From an uncultured Treponema sp. (GTDB lineage Bacteria; Spirochaetota; Spirochaetia; Treponematales; Treponemataceae), in assembly GCA_934718065.1 (NCBI GenBank), contig CAKUZR010000003.1, positions 132,079-196,078 of the forward strand: a stretch of DNA of 64,000 nucleotides, written 5' to 3'. Of this stretch, positions 41,423 through 50,007 are shown in pieces. How positions within the stretch are numbered: position 1 is the stretch's first letter; each line of letters starts with the position of its first letter. The notes below the pieces were generated by a model, which saw nothing but the letters and a program-made list of their open reading frames with translations, was not told the DNA's origin and did no database searches. The translations under genes were made by a program, and so were the position numbers.

Positions 41423-42628
41423 TCATTTTTCTTCTATATAAAAACATTCCAGGCCGTCCTGAGTTTTTTTCAGAACCGCCCGGATTCTTTCAAGACAAAG
41501 CTCGGCGATATCCTTGAATTTGCCGGGCTTTTCAATTTTTTCAGGTTTTTGCACAAGAATGCAGCGTCTTTTTCCGCCGTCCAGCAGATTTTGTTCCACA
41601 GCCGCTTCCAGGGTGGAGCCGCTTCCGGCAAAAAAATCCATAACCGTAATGTCTTTGGGCATATTTGCAATCTGAATAAAATGCTGGATTAAATTCACAG
41701 GCTTCGGATTGTCAAAAGATTTTTTTTCACCGAGAAGCAAATCCAGATGGTTCTGAGCTTCCCTTGTGCTTTCCGCGCAGTCAACAATATTTTTGGGAAT
41801 TATTTCAACCGTTTCGCCGTTAAAAACCTTCTTCCGCGGAACATTTGAAAAATCAGGCGCTTTTCCCCAGTAAATTTTGTCTTCCTTTATCAGTCGAGCC
41901 ATTTCATCTTTTGAAACCAGCCATTGCCGCCGCCAGTGCTTTCCGCCCGGAGAAACAATCTCGTAATAATTCGGATTTTTTTCATTTGAACGCTTCTCGT
42001 CAAAACTTATGCTTCCAGAAAACCAGTTGCCGCGCCCGTCATTGTCAACGTTTTTGTCCGCCCAGGAAGTTTTTTCAAAATCACAGAAAGCCTTCAGTTT
42101 CTTCTTGTTCTTTGCGTAGCACAAATTCGACTGCTGCATCGTGCGGCTCCAGCTGTCTTTTTTGCCCTTTCCGTGCAGCCACATAAAATCATTCACGAAA
42201 TTTTCCGCGCCGAAAATCTGGTCGCACAAAAGCTTCAGAACATGAACCTGCTCCTGCCCGATTGCGATAAAAATGCAGCCGGACTCCTTAAGAAGAGATT
42301 TCGCGGCAGCAAGACGGCGGCTCATAAAACTAAGCCATTCGTCAATTTTTTTATTGTCGTTATAAGTGAATTTTTTTCCTGTGTTGTAGGGCGGATCCGT
42401 GTAGATAAAATCAATTTTTTCCTTATACGATGAAAGAAGCAGCTTCAGCGCAGGATAATTGTCGCCTTCAATAAAAGTGTGGCAAATTCCACCTGCTGAA
42501 ATTGCGGAATCTTCCGCCGGAGAGAAATTTATTGACTTTGAATCATCTTTTCTTAGAAAAAAATGCTCCTGAAAATCCGCGGCATCCGCTTTTTCTAAAA
42601 AATCTGTCCATGAAATTGAAAAACTCAT
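41423..42628 (-). CDS. Orphan DNA adenine methyltransferase (type III Mod-like)
   Basis: 401 residues. Catalytic motif IV TDPPYNTG (77-84) precedes the SAM-binding motif I DFFAGSGST (about 331-339), the beta-class order of type III Mod enzymes. The target-recognition region lies between (about 140-300) and includes WLHGKGKKDSWSRTMQQSN and GNWFSGSISFDEKRSNEKNPNYYEI. It should make N6-methyladenine (N4-methylcytosine possible) at an unknown site. No restriction gene is beside it, and it is shorter than many Mod subunits (about 600), so it is probably solitary. TATACT ends 6 nt before the ATG, giving a leaderless-type promoter that overlaps that of the divergent purH-like gene. Confidence 0.88.
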   Translation of the reverse strand: MSFSISWTDFLEKADAADFQEHFFLRKDDSKSINFSPAEDSAISAGGICHTFIEGDNYPALKLLLSSYKEKIDFIYTDPPYNTGKKFTYNDNKKIDEWLSFMSRRLAAAKSLLKESGCIFIAIGQEQVHVLKLLCDQIFGAENFVNDFMWLHGKGKKDSWSRTMQQSNLCYAKNKKKLKAFCDFEKTSWADKNVDNDGRGNWFSGSISFDEKRSNEKNPNYYEIVSPGGKHWRRQWLVSKDEMARLIKEDKIYWGKAPDFSNVPRKKVFNGETVEIIPKNIVDCAESTREAQNHLDLLLGEKKSFDNPKPVNLIQHFIQIANMPKDITVMDFFAGSGSTLEAAVEQNLLDGGKRRCILVQKPEKIEKPGKFKDIAELCLERIRAVLKKTQDGLECFYIEEK

Positions 42629-42634
42629 TTTTAC

Positions 42635-42642
42635 AGTATATT
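42635..42642. promoter_or_regulatory. Overlapping divergent -10 elements
   Basis: On the minus strand TATACT (42640-42635) sits 6 nt from the methylase ATG. On the plus strand TATATT (42637-42642) sits 8 nt from the purH-like ATG. The two -10 boxes overlap, so polymerase binding in one direction should exclude the other. No Shine-Dalgarno is seen on either side. Confidence 0.55.
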
Positions 42643-42650
42643 ATAATTTT

Positions 42651-44267
42651 ATGAAAAAAAAGGCGATTCTTTACACATCTAATTTTGAAAAACTTGCGAC
42701 TTTAGCGCAATATTTAGTCCACGACGGCTGGGAAATTCTTTCTGCCGGCGACACAGCGAAATTTCTTGCAGAGAACAATATTCCATGCACATACACAAAG
42801 CAGCTTGAGCACAACGCAAATTCAGACGACAGCTTTATCAATTTAATCCACATGGTTCTTGCCGCCGGAAGAAATCTTCTTGCAAGCTCGTTTTCAACGG
42901 AATCTGTTGTGAATCTTGTGTGCATGAACGCCGAGCCTCAGTTCCACAAGCTGAATGATTTTCTGGAAGTTGACAAAGCCGACAACTGCATCGATTTTAC
43001 AACCACAACGCTTCTTTCAGCCGCGGCAAAAAATTATATGAACGTTGTTGTTCTCTGCGACCCGGAAGATTACCAGGACGCAATAATCCAGATGAAAAAC
43101 GACAGCATTTCAAATGATTTCCGCCTTTACCTTGCCTCAAAAGTTTTGAACCAGATTTCCGCGAACAATGCGGCGAACGCGCTTTCGGTTTCTGAAGGCC
43201 TGAATCTTAAGCCGTGCCCGCCTTATTTCATGGTTCCGTTCAAATTTTCAGGAAAACTTCACCATGGCTCGAACAACCACCAGAACGGCTATCTTTATTC
43301 GCTTAACGACAAGACCGGCGCGCTTTCCGGAATGAAAAAAATCCAGGGAAAAGAAATGAATCTCAACCTTTACGAAAACTGCTTCGCCGCATGGAAAGCG
43401 ATAAGCATTTTCACAAGGATTTTAAAAAGTCCGTTCACCGTTGACAGCGTTGACTGCAACAATTATCCGTTCACAACCCAGTTCACGCCCGCGGCAAGTT
43501 TTGTCTTCACAATCGGAATAAAAAATTCAAATCCAATCGGAGCTGCTCTTGGCGGAACGCTTCTTGAATCTTTCAGAAAAACTTATTCATGCGAGCCGGA
43601 TTCGTTCAACGGCTCAACTTTTGGATGCAGCTCAATTGTAGACGAGGAAGCAGCCAGGGAACTTGTAAAAATTGATTTCCGCGCGATAATCGCCCCGGAC
43701 TTTACAAAAGAAGCGAAAGAAATTTTTTCCGAAAAGAAAGATATGCGCCTCGTGATTGCCTCGCGTTTCATCAGCGACTACTACGAAATCGCGCCAATCG
43801 ACGGCGGATTCATGCTTCAGGAGCCGGATTCAAAAATGTTCACAAAGCTAAGCGTTGTAACACAAAAACGCCCGACACAGGCGCAGGTTGACTCAATGGC
43901 TTTCGGAATGTTAATCGCAATGATCTGCAAGTCAGATGCGGCTGTTGTTGTGAACGATTTTTCCGCGGTGGGAATTTCCGCTGGAAACACAAGCCGCAAA
44001 AGAGCCGTGCGTTACGCGCTTCAGGACGCCGGTGAATATTTTGAAAACAACCAGAATAATAATCTAATAAGTAAGGACCGAAATTCCGAAATTTTAATAA
44101 GCGATTCTGTTATTTATTTTGACGAATACGCAAAAAAACTTGCTGATGTTGGAATCAAGGCAATCATTCAGACTGGCGGCGTTGACTGCGATTCAGAATT
44201 TATTCAGTATTGCAACGAACACGACATTTCAATGATTTTCACCGGAATTCAGCATCTGTCGGTTTAA
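42651..44267 (+). CDS. Degenerate PurH-like protein (IMP cyclohydrolase/AICAR transformylase fold)
   Basis: 538 residues covering the full PurH length: an MGS-like N-terminal domain (1-180, with LSAGDTAKFL, DFTTTTLLSAAAKNY, VVVLCDPEDYQ) and an AICAR transformylase-like domain (190-538). Several signature residues are changed. The catalytic Lys-His of KHxNP is Lys-Asn (KNSNP, 291-295), the RVKTLHP segment of the cyclohydrolase is unrecognisable, the SDAFFPF equivalent is SDSVIYF, and the usual RHFxH ending is QHLSV. PurH normally makes the last two steps of IMP synthesis; this protein probably lacks at least the transformylase activity. It leads mraY by 30 bp. No other purine gene is nearby. 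Confidence 0.8.
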   Translation: MKKKAILYTSNFEKLATLAQYLVHDGWEILSAGDTAKFLAENNIPCTYTKQLEHNANSDDSFINLIHMVLAAGRNLLASSFSTESVVNLVCMNAEPQFHKLNDFLEVDKADNCIDFTTTTLLSAAAKNYMNVVVLCDPEDYQDAIIQMKNDSISNDFRLYLASKVLNQISANNAANALSVSEGLNLKPCPPYFMVPFKFSGKLHHGSNNHQNGYLYSLNDKTGALSGMKKIQGKEMNLNLYENCFAAWKAISIFTRILKSPFTVDSVDCNNYPFTTQFTPAASFVFTIGIKNSNPIGAALGGTLLESFRKTYSCEPDSFNGSTFGCSSIVDEEAARELVKIDFRAIIAPDFTKEAKEIFSEKKDMRLVIASRFISDYYEIAPIDGGFMLQEPDSKMFTKLSVVTQKRPTQAQVDSMAFGMLIAMICKSDAAVVVNDFSAVGISAGNTSRKRAVRYALQDAGEYFENNQNNNLISKDRNSEILISDSVIYFDEYAKKLADVGIKAIIQTGGVDCDSEFIQYCNEHDISMIFTGIQHLSV

Positions 44268-44296
44268 AATAAGATAAAAATATTCATGAGGATTCT

Positions 44297-45367
44297 ATGC
44301 TTTATTACCTTGGTGCTTACCTTCAAAAATTTTTCGGGCCGGCGCGGTTGTTTCAGTCCTATGCAGTTTTGATAATTCTTGCCTTGTACAGCGGTTTTTT
44401 TATTATGTATAAATTCCTGCCGAAATTCTACAACGTTCTTCCGCATGACCGCGGCCGCGAATTTACGCTGACTGCCGAAGCCGCAAAGGGAAAGCCGACC
44501 GGCGCTGGAGTAGTTTTTATAACGGCGTTTGCGCTTCTGTGCGTTGTTTTTGTTCCGATGGGCTGGTCTCAGTACGGAATTCTGCTGCTCACATGGATTA
44601 CAATGCTGACCGGATTTCTGGATGACAAAAGCATTTCCAGCTGGGGCGAATATTTAAAAGGCGCGCTCGACCTGATAATCAGCATCGCGGCCTCAATTCT
44701 TCTGTATTACATCGCAAAACGCCAGTCCGCGGATGGAAATGTTTATTTCTGGCTTCCGTTTGTTTCGCATCTTATAGCGGTTAATCCGATTGTCTATGTT
44801 CTGATTGGTGTGGTTCTTCTTTGGGCTTCAATCAACACAACAAACTGCACAGACGGAGTTGACGGTTTGAGCGGAACTCTGGTTCTGATTGCTCTGATTA
44901 CAATGGGAATTATTTTCTATTTCATTCTTGGCCACGTTGACATTTCAAAATATCTTCTTGTTCCTCATCTTGCGGACGGAGCGAAATGGGCGGTGATGGC
45001 GTTTGCGCTTGCCGGCGTTCTTACAGGATATCTGTGGCACAACGCATATCCTAGCCACGTTCTTATGGGCGACGCAGGAAGCCGCGCGCTTGGATTTTTT
45101 ATTGGATGCGCGATTCTTATAAGCGGAAATCCGCTCATGTGCCTGGCAACTTCAACAATAATCTTTCTGAACGGCGGAATGGGACTTATAAAAGTATTTC
45201 TTCTGCGCTTCTTCAACATCAAGATTTTTGAGAACATCCGCTTTCCGCTGCACGACCACATGAGAAAAAACCGTGGCTGGTCCGCAACCCAGGTTCTTCT
45301 GAAATTTATGATTATGCAGCTTCTGATTACCGTCGCTGTAATCGGGCTTTTCTTCAAAGTAAGATAA
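44297..45367 (+). CDS. mraY: Phospho-N-acetylmuramoyl-pentapeptide transferase
   Basis: 356 residues with about 10 membrane segments. MraY signatures are KGKPTGAGVVFI (about 70), the catalytic Asp region LTGFLDDKS (about 110), NTTNCTDGVDGLSG (about 180) and SHVLMGDAGSRALGFFIG (about 254). It forms lipid I from UDP-MurNAc-pentapeptide and undecaprenyl phosphate. AGGA lies 6 nt before the ATG. In many bacteria mraY sits in the dcw cluster; here it stands alone behind the PurH-like gene. It converges on the M20 peptidase gene; the 67-bp gap contains two CCGCGG blocks in a weak inverted repeat that may terminate both. Confidence 0.95.
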   Translation: MLYYLGAYLQKFFGPARLFQSYAVLIILALYSGFFIMYKFLPKFYNVLPHDRGREFTLTAEAAKGKPTGAGVVFITAFALLCVVFVPMGWSQYGILLLTWITMLTGFLDDKSISSWGEYLKGALDLIISIAASILLYYIAKRQSADGNVYFWLPFVSHLIAVNPIVYVLIGVVLLWASINTTNCTDGVDGLSGTLVLIALITMGIIFYFILGHVDISKYLLVPHLADGAKWAVMAFALAGVLTGYLWHNAYPSHVLMGDAGSRALGFFIGCAILISGNPLMCLATSTIIFLNGGMGLIKVFLLRFFNIKIFENIRFPLHDHMRKNRGWSATQVLLKFMIMQLLITVAVIGLFFKVR

Positions 45368-45434
45368 AATTGAGTTCAACCCGCGGCTACTGAAAAATCC
45401 GGCCGCCGCGGAAAATTCAAAACAGCGGAAAAAA

Positions 45435-46673
45435 TTATTCCTGGCAGAAAAGCTCCGCCAAAGTCAGAGCGTCCTTCACAATATTTTCAACAATGCAGTA
45501 TTCGTTCGGCATGTGCGCAAGCTCATCCATGGTGCTCCAGACAACACAGCTCATTCCTTCACGCCTAAGCTCCGCGCCAACAGTTCCGCCACCAATTCCG
45601 ATTGTTCTTGCCTGAATTCCATGCGCCGCCCTGATTGCATCTTTCAGCTTTGTAACAACCAGCGCATTTTCAGAAGTCGCCGGACTTTCAGATTTTTGAA
45701 GAATTTCGTAAGAAATTTTCACTTTGTACAATTTTTCAGTTTCCGCAATCTGATTTTCAACTTCCTTCAGAACCTGGGAAATTGTGTAGCAAGGCAAAAT
45801 CCGGCAGTCCATGCAGAAAACATCCTCGCCCGGAATTATGTTCACTCCCTCAACATTCGCGAACCGCATCGTAGGCTGAAAAGTCGAATAATCCGGTGAA
45901 AAAAGCGGATTTCTTCTATTAAATACATTCTGAAGCCCATTCAAGCGAAGGCTAAGCGCGCAAGCCGCAAGACAAGCGTTGTTTCCCTGGTCAGGCCGCG
46001 AACCGTGGCACTGCTGCCCCTTCACTGTCAGCTTAAGCCAGAGAATATTTTTTTCGGCGATTTCAATTGTCTCGCCGTTTTTGTCGCCGCCGTCCGGAAT
46101 AAGATAAATGTCATTTTTCTGGAAAATTTTTGTGTTCCGCAGAAGCCAAATCATTCCGAACGCAGAGCCAACTTCCTCATCCGCCATAAAAAGAAGTTTA
46201 ACCGTATGAGCTGGCTTCACATTTTTCTTGACAAACGAAAGTCCGGCAAAAACCCCGGAAACAAGCCCCTGCTGGTTGTCCTCAACGCCGCGCCCGTAGA
46301 TTTTTCCATCTTTTTCAACAACGCGCCACGGATCTGTGTTCCAAAGCTTTAAATTTCCAACCGGAACAACATCCAGATGCGCCATCACCCAGATATTGTA
46401 GTCATTTTTTTCACCAGGAATTGTAACCACAATATTCGGGCGCACACCGCTTTTTACCCGCGGGTCCGGAGCGTCAAATTCTTCAATCTGGGAATCCGCA
46501 ACGCCCTCATTTTTAAGCCACTCAACAAGAGCCTTCGCCTTTTCAAGCTCGCCCTGCCCCCCGTTTTCAGGAGCCAGCGCCGGATGCGAAGTAAGCAGCG
46601 ACTCAAGCTGAACCATTTTTTCCTTGCTTTCTTTTATATATGAAAATAATTCAGATTTAATTTTTCCATCCAT
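45435..46673 (-). CDS. M20-family metallopeptidase (ArgE/DapE/CPG2-like)
   Basis: 412 residues. Metal ligands appear in order: His in VMAHLDVVP (about 97), bridging Asp in GRGVEDNQQG (about 129), the Glu pair in FMADEEVGS (about 165), Asp in LIPDGGDKNG, and a late His in LAHMPNEYC. A dimerisation/lid domain (about 210-325) interrupts the catalytic domain. It most resembles dipeptidases of this family, but the substrate is uncertain. TATACT ends 6 nt before the ATG with no Shine-Dalgarno, so the mRNA is probably leaderless. Confidence 0.9.
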   Translation of the reverse strand: MDGKIKSELFSYIKESKEKMVQLESLLTSHPALAPENGGQGELEKAKALVEWLKNEGVADSQIEEFDAPDPRVKSGVRPNIVVTIPGEKNDYNIWVMAHLDVVPVGNLKLWNTDPWRVVEKDGKIYGRGVEDNQQGLVSGVFAGLSFVKKNVKPAHTVKLLFMADEEVGSAFGMIWLLRNTKIFQKNDIYLIPDGGDKNGETIEIAEKNILWLKLTVKGQQCHGSRPDQGNNACLAACALSLRLNGLQNVFNRRNPLFSPDYSTFQPTMRFANVEGVNIIPGEDVFCMDCRILPCYTISQVLKEVENQIAETEKLYKVKISYEILQKSESPATSENALVVTKLKDAIRAAHGIQARTIGIGGGTVGAELRREGMSCVVWSTMDELAHMPNEYCIVENIVKDALTLAELFCQE

Positions 46674-46679
46674 GATTTT

Positions 46680-46685
46680 AGTATA
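46680..46685 (-). promoter_or_regulatory. -10 element of the M20 peptidase gene
   Basis: TATACT at 46685-46680, then AAAATC to the ATG. The -35 is not convincing. Confidence 0.5.
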
Positions 46686-46773
46686 ATGAATTTTCGGAAT
46701 TTATAAAGAGGGAAAGAAATGAGCGGTGAGCGGGAAAAAAACGTTTCTTGCCATTAATCCCCTATTCATCATT

Positions 46774-48015
46774 TTAATACCTCAAATTCCTGTCTTTCGT
46801 GATTTTTATTAAAACTGAAGGAATCTCTTCATCGGAGCAGATTACATCAGGTTGAATTCCTTCACATTCGCCTTTCCAGAAGGCAAAGGTTTTCAGGCTT
46901 TCTTTGATTGATCTGAATGCTATTGTCACGGCAAAACTGTTGTTCGGCATAATAATCTGGAAAACATCTATATATGTCAGGCAGCCCATTGTGTTTTCGC
47001 CGATGATTTTTATGCTGCCCGGAAACAAAACCTTGCTTTGAAGAATTATGATTTCCGCAGCGCTGGCTGTTTGTTTATTTGTAAGAAAAATTATTTTTCC
47101 TTTATAAGCTGGTCTGCGCATTTTTTCTTCGGAGTTCTCATTCCATTGTCTGACTATTCTTTTTGGATTTTTTAGCTGCATAACCGATGAAGTGCGGAAA
47201 ATCTCTTCGTATTTGCTGTTTCCTGTTTCAATTGCCCTTTGATACCGTAGACTTTCCGTAATTGGCGTTTCAATTGATTCAGAAGATTTGCAAATAATTT
47301 TTGATTCCAGCTGCCTTGCGTCATATATTTTGCTTGGAACAACAGATTCAGTTCCTGCATACAAAGAATACAAAAGAAGCAGAGGAAAATCCGTTACTCC
47401 GCCCGGACAGTTCCGAAAATCTATTATCAGATATTTTTTCTGTCTGATATTTTCAAATTCTGCGTACACTTTTTCAAAATATTCTTTCGCCGGTGATTCT
47501 TCCTGAAAAAAATCCGGCAAAAAGCTCGGCAGCTTCAAATAAACAGAATTTTTATTTATCGCCATTGAAAAATCATTTTGCACGCTGGAAGTTTGAGCCG
47601 GCAACTTTCCGTTGAAAGAATAAACATAACTGCCGTTTGCAACTGCAAAATGAGAATCGCGAATATAGTCTTTCAATTCCCCGTGAATATTTTTTATTAA
47701 ATCATCAGATGTTTTTATTATATTTTTTTCAATTTTGTTTTTTATATTGACAATAAAATCATCCGGCACAAATCCGTTTTCAAACATTTCATCACAGCCA
47801 ATATAAGAAGTTGAAACAAAACAAAGAAAAGCATTAAAATCTTCTAAAAGCTGCTCTTTTGACACATTCTGAAAAATTGTTTTTTCCGTACACAACTTCG
47901 GCTCAATAGTTTTTTCCATTTCCACGCATGAAATTGTTCTTGGCTGCGAAAAAAGCAACGAAGCTGAAAATATAACAACAGAAATCAATGAACAAGAATA
48001 TGAAAGTTTTTTCAT
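46774..48015 (-). CDS. Exported S41-family (C-terminal processing-like) peptidase
   Basis: 413 residues from the ATG at 48015 (MKKLSYSCSLISVVIFSASL), giving a signal peptide ending LLFSQ; the longer frame lacks it. The tail-specific protease core is visible: VYLKLPSFLPDF, YLIIDFRNCPGGV, IIFLTNKQTASAAE with the nucleophile Ser (about 319), and IKIIGENTMGC in the position of the catalytic Lys region. No PDZ domain is obvious, so it belongs with the shorter, PDZ-less S41 enzymes. The substrate is unknown. A TATAAT box lies 15 nt before the ATG. Upstream lies the 22-bp-period array. Confidence 0.82.
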   Translation of the reverse strand: MKKLSYSCSLISVVIFSASLLFSQPRTISCVEMEKTIEPKLCTEKTIFQNVSKEQLLEDFNAFLCFVSTSYIGCDEMFENGFVPDDFIVNIKNKIEKNIIKTSDDLIKNIHGELKDYIRDSHFAVANGSYVYSFNGKLPAQTSSVQNDFSMAINKNSVYLKLPSFLPDFFQEESPAKEYFEKVYAEFENIRQKKYLIIDFRNCPGGVTDFPLLLLYSLYAGTESVVPSKIYDARQLESKIICKSSESIETPITESLRYQRAIETGNSKYEEIFRTSSVMQLKNPKRIVRQWNENSEEKMRRPAYKGKIIFLTNKQTASAAEIIILQSKVLFPGSIKIIGENTMGCLTYIDVFQIIMPNNSFAVTIAFRSIKESLKTFAFWKGECEGIQPDVICSDEEIPSVLIKITKDRNLRY

Positions 48016-48135
48016 AACGGTTTCCAACTCATTATACAATGCTTTGGCGTTTTTATTCCATATTGCCAAATAATTTTTTAATTTGCCGCAAAAAAAAAAA
48101 CATAATCCCTTTAGAATCATCCCAACAATACATCA

Positions 48136-48276
48136 GAATCTTTCAGACAGCACATCTGAATGTTTCAGACAGTACATCGGAATGTTTCAGACAGTACATC
48201 AGAATGTTTCAGACAGTACATCAGAATGTTTCGGACAGTACATCGGAAACATTCGGACAATACAAGCGAATATTCA
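48136..48276. repeat. Tandem dyad array with 22-bp period
   Basis: GAATGTTTC, a GAA-N3-TTC palindrome, recurs at 48136 (variant), 48158, 48180, 48202, 48224, 48246 (as its reverse complement GAAACATTC) and 48268 (variant), each exactly 22 bp apart. The full unit is GAATGTTTCAGACAGTACATCA. It lies about 120 bp upstream of the S41 peptidase start. Because 22 is not a multiple of three, the open frames across it change register in every unit and are not genes. Confidence 0.88.
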
Positions 48277-48280
48277 GGAA

Positions 48281-48600
48281 AGTGCATTCTGGGTGGTCTA
48301 CAAGGTTTTTGAGTTTATTTGAGAATGTTTTTTTATAAGGGGAATGTGCGGCAGGGCGTTGCGGGATGTGCCTGCTGGAAGGGGCAGGCGAAAATGTTGA
48401 GGAACGAAACAGTTGAGCCGAGGGGAAGGCTTTTTCCCCCCCCACTTTGACTTCATTTAAAAGCCGAGTCAGAAATTGACTTCTGGCAATTTCTAAGTAG
48501 TTCGGAACTTTGCTGCGAACGGCGGAAAGATTTTTCCACTCAACAAAAAGAGAAAAAATATTCCAGGCGATAGTTAGCCAAAACTAACTCAATTCTTTGC
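48281..48600. other. Non-coding gap before rnfC
   Basis: No gene is seen. It holds a G-rich stretch with a short hairpin (GCCTGC and GCAGGC around 48370-48390), a C-tract at about 48437, inverted AGAAATTG/CAATTTCT at about 48472-48497, GTTAG/CTAAC at about 48571-48587, and a possible decayed relative of element C (48460-48590). It may be eroded repeat DNA. Confidence 0.5.
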
Positions 48601-48612
48601 CATATAAAAAAA

Positions 48613-48641
48613 TAGACACGTTTTTTTGCTTATTGTATAAT
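48613..48641 (+). promoter_or_regulatory. Promoter of the rnf operon
   Basis: TAGACA (48613-48618), a 17-nt spacer, perfect TATAAT (48636-48641), then TCTTTTT to the rnfC ATG. Transcription would begin at or one base before the start codon. The -35 is identical to that of the ilv leader. Confidence 0.82.
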
Positions 48642-48648
48642 TCTTTTT

Positions 48649-50007
48649 ATGAAGAAACTGCATACTTTTAAGGGTGGCATCCATCCAAAGGAAATGAAGG
48701 AGCTCAGCAACTGCTGTCCGATTACTCCGGCTTTTCCTGCGTCAAAAATGGTGACAATCCCAGTGACGATGGGCGGTGCGCCAAATACTCCCGTTGTAAA
48801 ACCTGGCGATGTTGTAAAAAAGGGTCAGATTATTGCAACTGGTGAAAAATTTATGAATTGTCCGGTTCACGCGTCTGTGGCAGGAACTGTAAAGAAAATT
48901 GCGAATAATCTTGTTACGGGCAACGGAACTGCGCCTTGCATTGTTATTCAGGCAAATGATTCCGGCGAAACTGATTATATGCCGCCGCTCGATCCGTTTT
49001 CATGCGGACACGACGAGGCTCTGGCCAGAATCAAGGCTGCCGGAATTGTCGGAATGGGCGGCGCGTCGTTTCCAGCGCACGTGAAGCTGAATCCGCCGGC
49101 CGACAAGGAGATTGAGTACGTTCTGGTGAACGCCGCTGAATGCGAGCCGTATTTGACCTGCGATGAACGAACTCTTCAGGAAACGCCTGAAAAAGTCATT
49201 GACGGTCTTGCAATTGTTCTGAATCTTGTTGGGGCGGCTGGCATTATCGCTCTGGAAGACAATAAATCTTACATAAAACCGATTCTTGAGGCTGAAATTG
49301 AAAAAAAGGGCTACGGCGACGATATTTCAATTTGTCTTGTAAAGACAAAATATCCGCAAGGGTCTGAAAAATTCATAGTTGAATCGTGCCTGGGAATTGA
49401 AATTCCAAGCGCAAAGCTTCCTGCCGACGCCGGCTGCATTATCTGCAACGTTGGAACGGTCTGCGCAATAAGCGATGCCTTCAGGCTTGGAATGCCGCTG
49501 ATTGAGCGGAGCCTTACAATTTCCGGGGGAGCCGTTGAAAAGCCTTGCAACATCCGCGTTCCGGTCGGCACTTTGATAAGCGATCTTGTTCCGGAAACTT
49601 TCACTTTGAAAGAAGGTCAAGCCGCAAAATGTATTTCCGGCGGCCCGATGATGGGATTTGCAATGAGCTCAATGGATTTTCCGGTTGCAAAGGGAACTAG
49701 CGGCGTTACATTCCTTACTGAAAAGGAAACTTGCCTTTACGGCGAGGACCAGTGCATCAGCTGCGCGCGATGCGCTTACACTTGCGCGATGCACTTGAGC
49801 CCGGTTATGATTCTTCGCTCTTTGAAAGAAGGAAATGTTGAAAAGGCGAAACGTTTCGGCCTTATGGACTGCATTGAATGCGGCTGCTGCGCGTTTGTAT
49901 GCCCGAGCCACATCAAGATTGTTCAAAGAATCAGGCTTGGAAAAGGAATTGTGCGCATGAAAATGGCGCAGGAAAAAAATAAATCAGAAGGAACGGCAAA
50001 AAAATGA
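48649..50007 (+). CDS. rnfC: Rnf complex subunit C
   Basis: 452 residues. A short N-terminal domain (about 1-120, FKGGIHPKEMKEL) leads into the NAD/FMN-binding Rossmann-like domain with GIVGMGGASFPAHVK and NAAECEPYLTCDER, then an SLBB-type region and two [4Fe-4S] motifs, CISCARCAYTC (about 369) and CIECGCCAFVCP (about 408). It is the NADH-oxidising or NAD-reducing entry of the ferredoxin:NAD oxidoreductase. It is the first gene of rnfCDGEAB, the gene order also found in Clostridia. A leaderless-type promoter precedes it, and the stop overlaps rnfD by 4 nt. Confidence 0.96.
   Translation: MKKLHTFKGGIHPKEMKELSNCCPITPAFPASKMVTIPVTMGGAPNTPVVKPGDVVKKGQIIATGEKFMNCPVHASVAGTVKKIANNLVTGNGTAPCIVIQANDSGETDYMPPLDPFSCGHDEALARIKAAGIVGMGGASFPAHVKLNPPADKEIEYVLVNAAECEPYLTCDERTLQETPEKVIDGLAIVLNLVGAAGIIALEDNKSYIKPILEAEIEKKGYGDDISICLVKTKYPQGSEKFIVESCLGIEIPSAKLPADAGCIICNVGTVCAISDAFRLGMPLIERSLTISGGAVEKPCNIRVPVGTLISDLVPETFTLKEGQAAKCISGGPMMGFAMSSMDFPVAKGTSGVTFLTEKETCLYGEDQCISCARCAYTCAMHLSPVMILRSLKEGNVEKAKRFGLMDCIECGCCAFVCPSHIKIVQRIRLGKGIVRMKMAQEKNKSEGTAKK

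Noticed and set aside
42651..44267. Annotation as a functional purH
   Set aside because: Key catalytic motifs of both activities are altered, so the full enzymatic name is not supported.
45368..45434. Strong bidirectional terminator between mraY and the M20 gene
   Set aside because: The CCGCGG blocks and AT flanks pair only imperfectly; too weak to list as a terminator.
48039..48338. Plus-strand reading frames of 79-99 residues across the 22-bp repeats
   Set aside because: The 22-bp period shifts the frame in every unit, the proteins have no independent support, and no ribosome site precedes them; the repeats explain the open frames.
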